From: a bacterium
GTDB lineage: Bacteria; Patescibacteriota; Microgenomatia; Woykebacterales; RBG-16-39-9b
Direction of reading: 5' to 3'
Length of the DNA stretch: 5,274 bases
NCBI GenBank assembly: GCA_030690175.1
Contig: JAUYHE010000058.1
Location: forward strand, 1-5,274
This document shows positions 1-4,591 of the stretch, in pieces. A model generated the notes under the pieces. The model was not told where the DNA came from and searched no databases. It saw nothing but the letters and a program-made list of their open reading frames with translations. Position numbers and translations under genes: made by a program. Each line of letters begins with the position of its first letter. The stretch's first letter is position 1.

Positions 1-248
1 CGCCGGGAAAAGAAAGTGCTGGTTTTGCTTCGACCGGAATAGAACCTACTTTAGATTTTCTGGCTGACACTTTTCAGTCTGACTCGCCAAGTGACTTTTC
101 TAATTCAAATAGTGAGGGTAAGATAGCTGGTGCCAGTGAAAATAAGGGCCCTGCCAGCTCGGTTTCGACTTTACTCATCGCCGCTGGAATCGCTTTTTTG
201 GCTACAGCCGCCACCTGGCCATTTCTGGAAAAGAAAAATCTAGTATGA
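1..248 (+). CDS. C-terminal part of a membrane-anchored protein of unknown function (5' end outside window)
   Basis: An open frame enters from the left edge (first full codon at base 3) and ends at TGA 246-248, giving the last 81 residues. Residues 1-52 of the fragment are rich in Ser, Asp, Asn, Gly and Thr and look unstructured. Residues about 53-74 form one hydrophobic helix of small residues (Ala, Leu, Ile, Gly), followed by a short tail with EKKN. A basic tail after a single C-terminal helix suggests an anchor with the bulk of the protein outside the cytoplasm; this is inference. I see no LPXTG-like sorting motif. The stop overlaps the start of tsaE in an ATGA arrangement, so the two are probably co-translated, but nothing ties this protein to tRNA modification. 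I do not recognise the family. That it is coding rests on the uninterrupted frame, the helix-plus-basic-tail ending and the overlap. Confidence 0.72.
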   Translation, partial: PGKESAGFASTGIEPTLDFLADTFQSDSPSDFSNSNSEGKIAGASENKGPASSVSTLLIAAGIAFLATAATWPFLEKKNLV

Positions 249-682
249 AACAGGAATTTATCTCGAATTCTCCACTGGAAACTAAAAATTTTGCGGCTGG
301 CTTTGCTAAGAATTTGAAACCAGGCATCATCTTGGCACTATACGGTGATCTGGGTGCTGGAAAAACCACCTTTATCCAAGGTCTGGCAGCGGGCCTGGGC
401 TACAAAGGAAAGGTGACCTCACCCACTTTTATTTTTATTAGACCATACGAAATCAGCAAGCAGAAAAGGAAAATTAAAACGCTTTATCATATTGATTTAT
501 ACCGCGTTGAAAAACCAAGTGATTTAGAAACTATCGGTGCCCGCGAGTTTATTTTTGATACAGAGGCGGTGGCGGCGATAGAGTGGCCGGAAAAAATTGA
601 AAAGATCCTGCCAACAAAAACTATTAAAATAAATTTAGAATCTATTTCGGAAACGAAAAGAAAAATTACAGTGAGCGAGTAA
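245..682 (+). CDS. tsaE: tRNA threonylcarbamoyladenosine biosynthesis ATPase TsaE
   Basis: TsaE is the P-loop ATPase that works with TsaB and TsaD (TsaC/Sua5 makes the threonylcarbamoyl-AMP) to put t6A on A37 of ANN-decoding tRNAs in the cytoplasm. The 145-residue product has the full family signature: Walker A GDLGAGKT at 34-41 followed by T42, the VTSPTF segment at 57-62, HIDLYR at 82-87, and IEWPE at 112-116 near the nucleotide site. Its length is close to the usual 140-160 residues, so it looks intact. The ATG at 245 overlaps the upstream stop (ATGA) and has no strong Shine-Dalgarno, which suggests translational coupling. Its 3' end overlaps the convergent polyprenyl synthetase gene by 17 bases. 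The other t6A genes (tsaB, tsaC, tsaD) are not in this window. The gene is AT-rich (16 G/C in the 60 bases 601-660). Confidence 0.96.
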   Translation: MKQEFISNSPLETKNFAAGFAKNLKPGIILALYGDLGAGKTTFIQGLAAGLGYKGKVTSPTFIFIRPYEISKQKRKIKTLYHIDLYRVEKPSDLETIGAREFIFDTEAVAAIEWPEKIEKILPTKTIKINLESISETKRKITVSE

Positions 683-1793
683 GCAAATAGTCGGCTGCCT
701 CCAATAAATATTGCCGTCCTTCCCCAACCAACTTAGCCTCGTAAACGGCCTGCTTGGCTCGATCAATAAGCACGCCGGAAAGTTTCTGGGAATATTCTAG
801 TGCTCCGGAATTTCGAATGATGTCGCGCGCCTTTTCAATTTTCTCCTCGCCCACCTTTTTATTCCCGATAACTTTTTTCAACATTTGTTTGTCTTTACCT
901 TTAGAAAATTCGTACGCTTTAATTACCAGGAGTGTCTGTTTGCCTTCCCTTAAATCTGAATCGACTGGCTTTCCTATTTTCTCCTCGCTACTAAATGTTC
1001 CCATAATATCATCTTGAATTTGAAACGCTTGTCCCAACGGTACGCCATAGTCGGTAAACACTTGGAAGCTCTCTTCATCTGCGCCGGCAAGAGCTGCCCC
1101 AATGTGCAGGGGTCTTTCGATCGTGTATTTTGCTGTTTTGTATTCAAGAATTGTCAGTAGATCTTTTTCGCTCACCCCTCCTTTGTTTGACGCCAAAACA
1201 TCTAAGTATTCTCCGTAAATTACCTGTTTTTTCATAAGATCGTAGTAGTTCTTGGCGCGGCGAATTCTCTCGGCGGGGAACGGGGCGGTATTTAGTAGCT
1301 CATCGGCGAAGGCGAGGGCTAGGTCGCCGGCCAAAATAGCTACCTGGACTCCAAATTCTGAAGAACTGCCCTCAAAGCCCCTTTTTTCATGGAAATCCTC
1401 AAAAGCTTTATGGGCCGAGGGCTTGCCTCTTCGCAGGTCGGCGTTATCGATAATATCATCGTGGATTAGCGCAAAGGTGTGTAGCAGCTCGAGCGCCGCC
1501 GACGCGTATAAAATTGCATCTAGAGATCTTCCTCCACTGGCTGTATAGGCTGAATAAGCAAAGGCGGGCCGCACTCTTTTACCACCAGCAGCAACAAATC
1601 GACGTATTTCTCCCACCAGTACTGTCGCTTCCGGATGCACTGTACTTGCTTCTGTTAATTTTTCGTCAAGAAAGGAATTTAGAAAAGGGTCCAGTCGTCT
1701 TTTGTACCAACCCAAGTGCTTGGAAGCCTTCGCCGCTGAAAGTTCAATTGTCTGCTCAACGTGTAAATTTGGGTATAAAAAAATTTCCCTCAT
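666..1793 (-). CDS. Polyprenyl synthetase (isoprenyl diphosphate synthase), probably short-chain
   Basis: This is a trans-isoprenyl diphosphate synthase, which condenses isopentenyl diphosphate with an allylic diphosphate using Mg2+. In the 375-residue product, the IPP-binding GGKRVRP lies at 70-76, the first aspartate-rich motif DDIID at 112-116 followed by RRGKP at 121-125, KT at 219-220, the second aspartate motif QDDIMG at 260-265, and GKP...DLREGKQTLL at 274-289. The second motif is DDxMG rather than DDxxD, a form common in GGPP-synthase-like members. F107 is the fifth residue before the first Asp, a position where an aromatic side chain limits the product to about C15-C20; this is a family rule, not proof. 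The frame also has an ATG at 1826, but AGGAG at 1804-1808 lies 10 bases before the ATG at 1793, so I use that start. The catalytic core starts about 25 residues later than usual, so the N-terminus is extended. It sits downstream of greA in the same direction but beyond a hairpin. Confidence 0.93.
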   Translation of the reverse strand: MREIFLYPNLHVEQTIELSAAKASKHLGWYKRRLDPFLNSFLDEKLTEASTVHPEATVLVGEIRRFVAAGGKRVRPAFAYSAYTASGGRSLDAILYASAALELLHTFALIHDDIIDNADLRRGKPSAHKAFEDFHEKRGFEGSSSEFGVQVAILAGDLALAFADELLNTAPFPAERIRRAKNYYDLMKKQVIYGEYLDVLASNKGGVSEKDLLTILEYKTAKYTIERPLHIGAALAGADEESFQVFTDYGVPLGQAFQIQDDIMGTFSSEEKIGKPVDSDLREGKQTLLVIKAYEFSKGKDKQMLKKVIGNKKVGEEKIEKARDIIRNSGALEYSQKLSGVLIDRAKQAVYEAKLVGEGRQYLLEAADYLLTRSL

Positions 1794-1803
1794 AATTATT
1801 TGA

Positions 1804-1808
1804 CTCCT
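1804..1808 (-). promoter_or_regulatory. Shine-Dalgarno that fixes the polyprenyl synthetase start
   Basis: On the minus strand AGGAG lies 10 bases before the ATG at 1793-1791. The alternative in-frame ATG at 1826-1824 has only AT-rich sequence upstream and would place this Shine-Dalgarno inside the coding region. Confidence 0.75.
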
Positions 1809-1821
1809 AATTTTAGATTTT

Positions 1822-1849
1822 AACATAAATAAATTCAGCAGGAAAACAA
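1822..1849 (-). promoter_or_regulatory. Possible promoter of the polyprenyl synthetase gene
   Basis: On the minus strand TTGTTT (1849-1844) and TATGTT (1827-1822) are separated by 16 bases. Transcription would start near 1815, leaving a short leader of about 20 bases with the AGGAG at 1808-1804. This fits the ATG at 1793 and would put the longer ATG at 1826 inside the -10 box. Both boxes are imperfect matches, so the call is tentative. Confidence 0.35.
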
Positions 1850-1871
1850 CGTTGGTATTTGAAAGGTGACA

Positions 1872-1903
1872 GCGTCTTTTCTGTAGGCTTACAGAAAAGA
1901 CGC
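1872..1903 (-). terminator. Perfect 14-bp hairpin behind greA, probable transcript end or 3' stabiliser
   Basis: Bases 1872-1885 (GCGTCTTTTCTGTA) and 1890-1903 are exact reverse complements around a 4-base loop. The structure begins about 30 bases after the greA stop and lies before the candidate promoter of the polyprenyl synthetase gene, the place expected for the end of the greA transcript. Neither side has a run of T after the stem, so it is not a textbook intrinsic terminator. It could be an atypical terminator, a barrier to 3' exonucleases, or a protein-binding dyad. The hairpin itself is certain; its role is inferred. Confidence 0.55.
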
Positions 1904-1932
1904 CGTCGTGTGGCTTGAATGATTGCTGTCTG

Positions 1933-2448
1933 TTACCCTGGCTCTCCTTCGCCGATGACCGTTATCTGAAATCTCTGCGCCCTCCGCTTGTCTAAGGTGA
2001 GTACTTCGACTTCGTCGCCTAAACAATGTCCAAGCAGGGCTTGAGCGACTGGCGCGCCTAACGAAATCGTCCCTCTTTTCAGTGGGTTTCCGTTCGCGCT
2101 GACGAGGGTTAGGGACTGCTCCTTTCCAGTACCCAAGTCACGGATGGTTACTACGGAACCAACCTCGACTCTTTCAGCCGAACCACATGGAACCTGTGCC
2201 CTACTTAGTTCAAAGCTTAGTCGTCTCCTTTCACTTTCCAGTTGCAGAGACCTTCCCAGCAGGTCGCTTCGCTCTGAATCGCCCTCCTCCAGTCTAGATG
2301 CGTCTTTTAGATCCAAGGCGATTTGGAGAAGCTCCTCGGTGATATCATCCACCATTGCTTGGGCTTCTTCCATCGCTTCCCGAGTCGTGTACACCACCTC
2401 TGACCTTGCTCCACTCAGTGCTGAGGACTGGGGCTGGGTGCGTGACAA
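1933..2448 (-). CDS. greA: GreA/GreB-family transcription elongation factor with a divergent tip
   Basis: GreA-type factors enter the RNA polymerase secondary channel and stimulate cleavage of backtracked transcripts. The C-terminal domain is clear: VEVGSVVTIRDLGTG, then PLKRGTISLGAPVAQALLG and GDEVEV, the pattern of PF01272. Upstream is a charged, coiled-coil-like stretch from VVYTTREAM onward, as in the Gre N-terminal domain. The tip, normally GDLSENAEY with the catalytic Asp and Glu three residues apart, reads EEGDSERSD, so one residue is missing between Asp and Glu and NAEY is not kept. The frame stays open to a GTG at 2502, but that start has no Shine-Dalgarno and would add a Gln/Ser/Pro-rich tail. 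AAGGAGG lies 7 bases before an in-frame TTG at 2448, which gives 171 residues against about 158 for typical GreA. A cleavage-inactive relative is possible. Stop is TAA at 1935-1933. Confidence 0.88.
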   Translation of the reverse strand: MSRTQPQSSALSGARSEVVYTTREAMEEAQAMVDDITEELLQIALDLKDASRLEEGDSERSDLLGRSLQLESERRRLSFELSRAQVPCGSAERVEVGSVVTIRDLGTGKEQSLTLVSANGNPLKRGTISLGAPVAQALLGHCLGDEVEVLTLDKRRAQRFQITVIGEGEPG

Positions 2449-2455
2449 CGGCCTG

Positions 2456-2462
2456 CCTCCTT
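2456..2462 (-). promoter_or_regulatory. Strong Shine-Dalgarno before the TTG start of greA
   Basis: On the minus strand AAGGAGG is followed after 7 bases by TTG at 2448-2446, in frame with the GreA domains. This is among the best ribosome binding sites in the window, and it decides for a rare TTG start over the GTG at 2502. Confidence 0.7.
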
Positions 2463-2542
2463 GATCTGATATGGGCTGGTTTGTTGCATAATGGTTTACC
2501 ACAAATGGTCACTAATTTCAAGCCACGCACGCCTGGCTCCCC

Positions 2543-2569
2543 TTGCTTGTTTGGTTAAAAGGGTATAAG
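2543..2569 (+). promoter_or_regulatory. Possible promoter of the UMP kinase operon, giving a very short leader
   Basis: TATAAG at 2564-2569 is preceded by TTGCTT at 2543-2548 with a 15-base spacer, shorter than the ideal 17. The -10 sits only 12 bases before the ATG at 2582, so transcription would begin about 5 bases before the start codon. No Shine-Dalgarno is present, which agrees with a leaderless or nearly leaderless mRNA. Confidence 0.42.
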
Positions 2570-2581
2570 ATTGTATTTTAG

Positions 2582-3262
2582 ATGCAGGAACCAACTGTAA
2601 TTTCGCTCGGCGGCTCGCTCATTATCCCTGACAAAATCGACAACCAATTTTTGAAAAGTTTCCGTGACACTATTTTGAAATTTGTGACGCAGGGACACCA
2701 CTTTATTATTGTTGCCGGTGGCGGTCGGACCACTCGTGTCTATCAAGAGGCCGCTCGCCAGGTAGGTACCGTTTCTGAAGAGGACGTGGATTGGATTGGT
2801 ATTCACGCTACTCGCCTGAATGCCCATCTCCTACGGACAATTTTCCGCGAAAAGGCTCACCTAAAGGTACTTACTCATTACAACGAAAAAGAATCTCTTT
2901 CGGAACCCCTTGCTATTGCGGCCGGCTGGAAACCTGGCCACTCGACCGACTACGACACGGTGGCTTTTGCCAAATTGTACGGTTGCCACAGTGTAATCAA
3001 CCTATCGGACGTTCCTTACGTTTTTGATAAGGACCCGGATAAATTTCCAGACGCGGTAGCCTTGGAAAAAATAAATTGGGTAGATTTTAGGAAAATAGTC
3101 GGCGACGTTTGGACGCCGGGGGATAATCTGCCTTTTGACCCCATCGCCTCAAAAGCGGCCCAAGAAGCAGGCCTAAAGGTAGTCATAATGGACGGCCACA
3201 ACTTGCAAAATTTTGAAAATTATCTGGAAGGGAAAGAATTTGAAGGGACCGTGATTAGTTGA
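2582..3262 (+). CDS. pyrH: UMP kinase of the archaeal-like PyrH type
   Basis: It phosphorylates UMP to UDP with ATP, feeding all pyrimidine nucleotide synthesis. The 226-residue product is an amino acid kinase fold: SLGGSLIIP at 8-16 and GGGRT at 46-50 for the phosphates, DWIGIHATRLNAHLL at 70-84, PGHSTDYDTVA at 118-128, NLSDVPYVFDKDP at 140-152, and PFDPIAS at 184-190. The D-x-IGI-x-ATRLNA segment and PGHSTD are hallmarks of the archaeal/PyrH_arch group (about 220 residues) rather than the usual bacterial PyrH (about 240). Other amino acid kinases such as isopentenyl phosphate kinase or carbamate kinase fit these motifs less well. The ATG at 2582 starts just after a -10-like TATAAG and has no Shine-Dalgarno. 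It is the first gene of a three-gene unit; four bases separate its TGA stop from the DUF5674 gene. Confidence 0.88.
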   Translation: MQEPTVISLGGSLIIPDKIDNQFLKSFRDTILKFVTQGHHFIIVAGGGRTTRVYQEAARQVGTVSEEDVDWIGIHATRLNAHLLRTIFREKAHLKVLTHYNEKESLSEPLAIAAGWKPGHSTDYDTVAFAKLYGCHSVINLSDVPYVFDKDPDKFPDAVALEKINWVDFRKIVGDVWTPGDNLPFDPIASKAAQEAGLKVVIMDGHNLQNFENYLEGKEFEGTVIS

Positions 3263-3266
3263 GCTT

Positions 3267-3596
3267 ATGCTACAAGTTATCAAAAAGAAAGCAACAAACG
3301 AGGAAATCGAAAAAATGGCAGCCGACTACGACGGTTATATAAAAATAGTTGTTGATGTAGAAAGAGAAATTCTGACTGGTGGTGGCGAAAAGCATGTTGA
3401 TGGTGAACAGCTACTTCTAACCGACGGGTCAAAACAACAAGATCTTTGGGGTGGTGGAATAGATCTGGAAACGAAAGAGATAGATTACAACTCGGTCATC
3501 AATCTGCGGCCAAATCAAGACAATCCAAGTCGTGATATACTAGATGCGCAAACCCGCAAAAAATTTAGTGAGGTGGTCAAAAGGCTTTTGTTATGA
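3267..3596 (+). CDS. DUF5674 family protein, function unknown
   Basis: The 109-residue product matches what I recall of DUF5674, a small soluble family found in CPR bacteria and some cyanobacteria and other phyla. Typical features are a helical start followed by DGYIKIVVDVEREIL (about 22-36), the block GGGEKHVDGEQLL (38-50), DLWGGGIDLET (59-69), and INLRPNQDNPSRDI (79-92). The conserved His, Asp, Glu and Arg residues and the Gly-rich turns look like a binding or catalytic site, but no activity is established to my knowledge. There is no signal peptide or membrane segment. It follows the UMP kinase by 4 bases without its own Shine-Dalgarno and overlaps the next gene by ATGA, so it is translated as part of that operon. 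A link with nucleotide metabolism is possible from position only. Confidence 0.85.
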   Translation: MLQVIKKKATNEEIEKMAADYDGYIKIVVDVEREILTGGGEKHVDGEQLLLTDGSKQQDLWGGGIDLETKEIDYNSVINLRPNQDNPSRDILDAQTRKKFSEVVKRLLL

Positions 3597-3904
3597 GTGA
3601 AAAAGAAAAAATCCTCGATATTGCCATGAATTTAAACCGGGTTGGAAATTGGGCCGCTGACGACTACTCTGCAAAAAGAAAGAGAATCTCGACATTTCTG
3701 GATCAAACGAGCGATTATTTGGACTCGGTAGACCTCACTTACCTCCCTCCGAAGGTAAAGAAGCCGCTTCAGTCGTTAATCGTAAAGTTCTCATCTTTAA
3801 AAGAAGAAGGGGAAAACGGTCCAAAAGACAGACTTGATTGGGCAGAAAAGATGATGACTTGGGGCAATATCCTCACCCACCGCGCAAATTTAATTTCGCA
3901 ATGA
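3593..3904 (+). CDS. Small helical hypothetical protein, third gene of the UMP kinase operon
   Basis: I do not recognise this 103-residue protein. It is charged, soluble and, by eye, nearly all helical: an N-terminal helix from MSEKEKILDIAMNLNRVGNW, a basic KRKR stretch at 28-31, a helix around FLDQTSDYLDSV, a turn at YLPP (50-53), and a C-terminal helix with WAEKMMTWGNILTHRANL. There is no signal peptide or membrane segment. Its ATG overlaps the stop of the DUF5674 gene (ATGA), with AAAAGG at 3579-3584 8 bases upstream as a modest ribosome binding site, so coding is well supported by context. The regular tryptophans and the ILTHRANL ending look like packing residues of a small helical bundle, perhaps a partner of a preceding gene product; that is a guess from operon position. 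Confidence 0.78.
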   Translation: MSEKEKILDIAMNLNRVGNWAADDYSAKRKRISTFLDQTSDYLDSVDLTYLPPKVKKPLQSLIVKFSSLKEEGENGPKDRLDWAEKMMTWGNILTHRANLISQ

Positions 3905-3920
3905 ACCTCAACCCTCCGCC

Positions 3921-3950
3921 TTGTTCCAATTTGAATCTATGGGGTATAAT
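3921..3950 (+). promoter_or_regulatory. Promoter of the arginine decarboxylase gene
   Basis: TTGTTC (3921-3926) and a perfect TATAAT (3945-3950) are separated by 18 bases, a good sigma-70-like promoter just after the stop of the preceding operon. Transcription should start near 3957, giving a leader of about 68 bases before the ATG at 4025. Confidence 0.65.
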
Positions 3951-3963
3951 ATAGGTACAAAAT

Positions 3964-3981
3964 ATCACACTGGTGTGTGAT
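3964..3981 (+). promoter_or_regulatory. First palindrome in the decarboxylase leader (operator or RNA hairpin)
   Basis: ATCACAC and GTGTGAT form a perfect 7-bp dyad around TGGT, about 7 to 25 bases after the predicted transcription start. As DNA this is a usual position and size for a repressor site; as RNA it is a stable hairpin. There is no T run after it, so it is not a standard terminator for the upstream operon. Confidence 0.5.
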
Positions 3982-3987
3982 GTAAAT

Positions 3988-4004
3988 AGGATCCTTCGGA
4001 TCCT
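3988..4004 (+). promoter_or_regulatory. Second palindrome in the decarboxylase leader
   Basis: AGGATCC and GGATCCT pair perfectly around TTC, six bases after the first palindrome. In RNA it would close on a 3-base loop or a 5-base CUUCG loop. It is followed by a GCTAAA tandem (4007-4018) and an A-rich stretch up to the ATG, with no Shine-Dalgarno. Two palindromes of different sequence in a row suggest either a structured leader or two binding sites. Confidence 0.45.
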
Positions 4005-4024
4005 GCGCTAAAGCTAAAAAATTT

Positions 4025-4537
4025 ATGAAAATAACGGTGACAGCAGGGAGTGGTACAGGTAGTACTACTCTTTCCGCCTTTGACGCAGCGCTCAAAGCAG
4101 CGGGCATACACAATTACAATATTATAAAGCTTTCTTCGGTGATACCGCCGGGCAGCGATGTAGTTGTGCAAAAATGGAAAAACGCTTCAACCGAGCACGG
4201 TAAGAAACTCTATACTGTCCTTGCCGAAATTCGTAGTGACCTGCTAGGACGCTCGCTCGCTGCTGGTATTGGTTGGTACCAAATTGGTGACGGCAGAGGA
4301 ATTTTTGCCGAACACCATGACATAATTGAGAATTTGAATACTCAAGAAGCTGAAGATAATGTGGCCAAGAAAATCGAAGCTACAATTCGTGATCTTTGCA
4401 AACATCGAGGTTACCCTTTTAATAAACGTAATTTCAAAACTGTTGTTTCTTCTGCGGAAGTAAAAGATAAACCCACCTGCACTTTAGTCGCTGCCGTCTA
4501 CGAATCCCAAGCATTTGATCAAACCTCGAAACTATAG
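4025..4537 (+). CDS. pdaD: Pyruvoyl-dependent arginine decarboxylase
   Basis: This enzyme class converts arginine to agmatine and CO2, the first step of the arginine route to polyamines. It is made as a proenzyme that cuts itself between two serines, and the second serine becomes the pyruvoyl cofactor. The 170-residue product shows the family pattern (PF01862): SAFDAAL at 17-23 with the substrate-side Asp, the cleavage site KLSSVIPPG at 35-43 (Ser37-Ser38), AEIRSD at 67-72, a Gly-rich core AAGIGW at 79-84, and GIFAEHHD at 92-99, where E96 aligns with the catalytic Glu of the archaeal enzyme. Length agrees with the Methanocaldococcus enzyme (about 165). It appears intact. The gene has its own promoter, a palindromic leader and no Shine-Dalgarno. 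No agmatinase, agmatine deiminase or arginine/agmatine exchanger is in the window. A histidine-decarboxylase-like role is less likely given the motifs. Confidence 0.92.
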   Translation: MKITVTAGSGTGSTTLSAFDAALKAAGIHNYNIIKLSSVIPPGSDVVVQKWKNASTEHGKKLYTVLAEIRSDLLGRSLAAGIGWYQIGDGRGIFAEHHDIIENLNTQEAEDNVAKKIEATIRDLCKHRGYPFNKRNFKTVVSSAEVKDKPTCTLVAAVYESQAFDQTSKL

Positions 4538-4538
4538 G

Positions 4539-4567
4539 TTGATCCACCCAACAAAACGTGCTAAAAT
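4539..4567 (+). promoter_or_regulatory. Promoter of the membrane-protein gene
   Basis: TTGATC (4539-4544) and TAAAAT (4562-4567) are 17 bases apart, and TGC directly before the -10 gives the extended TGn form. The -35 box begins one base after the decarboxylase stop codon (TAG 4535-4537). Expected start is near 4574, leaving a leader of about 25 bases. Confidence 0.62.
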
Positions 4568-4585
4568 CAACTAAATAACCCAGGA

Positions 4586-4591
4586 AAGGAG
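4586..4591 (+). promoter_or_regulatory. Shine-Dalgarno before the GTG start at 4600
   Basis: AAGGAG lies 8 bases before GTG 4600-4602. It supports GTG as the true start, since no in-frame ATG follows near enough and the hydrophobic segments begin at about residue 12. Confidence 0.8.

Larger units (their letters stand above)
2449..2581. other. Divergent intergenic region between greA and the UMP kinase gene
   Basis: These 133 bases separate two genes read away from each other and should hold both promoters. The rightward promoter is proposed at 2543-2569. For greA I find no convincing -35/-10 pair on the minus strand; TTGAAA at 2520-2515 is a possible -35, but the sequence 17 bases on (TAAACC) is a poor -10. 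A short dyad TGGT-TT-ACCA lies in 2492-2501. No RNA gene is visible. Confidence 0.6.

Noticed and set aside
1791..1826. Longer start (ATG at 1826) for the polyprenyl synthetase
   Set aside because: It has no Shine-Dalgarno, would lie within the candidate -10 box, and the AGGAG at 1808-1804 points to the ATG at 1793.
1910..2526. 10-bp inverted repeat (GTGGCTTGAA at 1910-1919 and its complement at 2517-2526) flanking greA
   Set aside because: Several such 10-mer pairs are expected by chance in about 5 kb, no target-site duplication or transposase is present, and greA is a normal chromosomal gene.
2144..2558. Plus-strand frames opposite greA, rich in Ser and Leu
   Set aside because: Their composition is that of a shadow of a coding strand, and they oppose clear Gre motifs.
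3260..3269. Recoded TGA (glycine) joining the UMP kinase and DUF5674 frames
   Set aside because: The next gene is in a different frame with its own ATG, and TGA ends several genes at family-typical lengths, so it acts as a stop.
1771..3949. The 8-mer GGGTATAA at 1771, 2561 and 3942 as a possible shared promoter box
   Set aside because: Two copies lie in plausible promoters, but the third lies inside a coding region on the other strand; three copies are too few to define an element. The two promoter calls rest on their own boxes.
3964..4004. The two leader palindromes as a terminator of the UMP kinase operon
   Set aside because: Neither is followed by a T run, and both lie downstream of a strong promoter, within the leader of the next gene.
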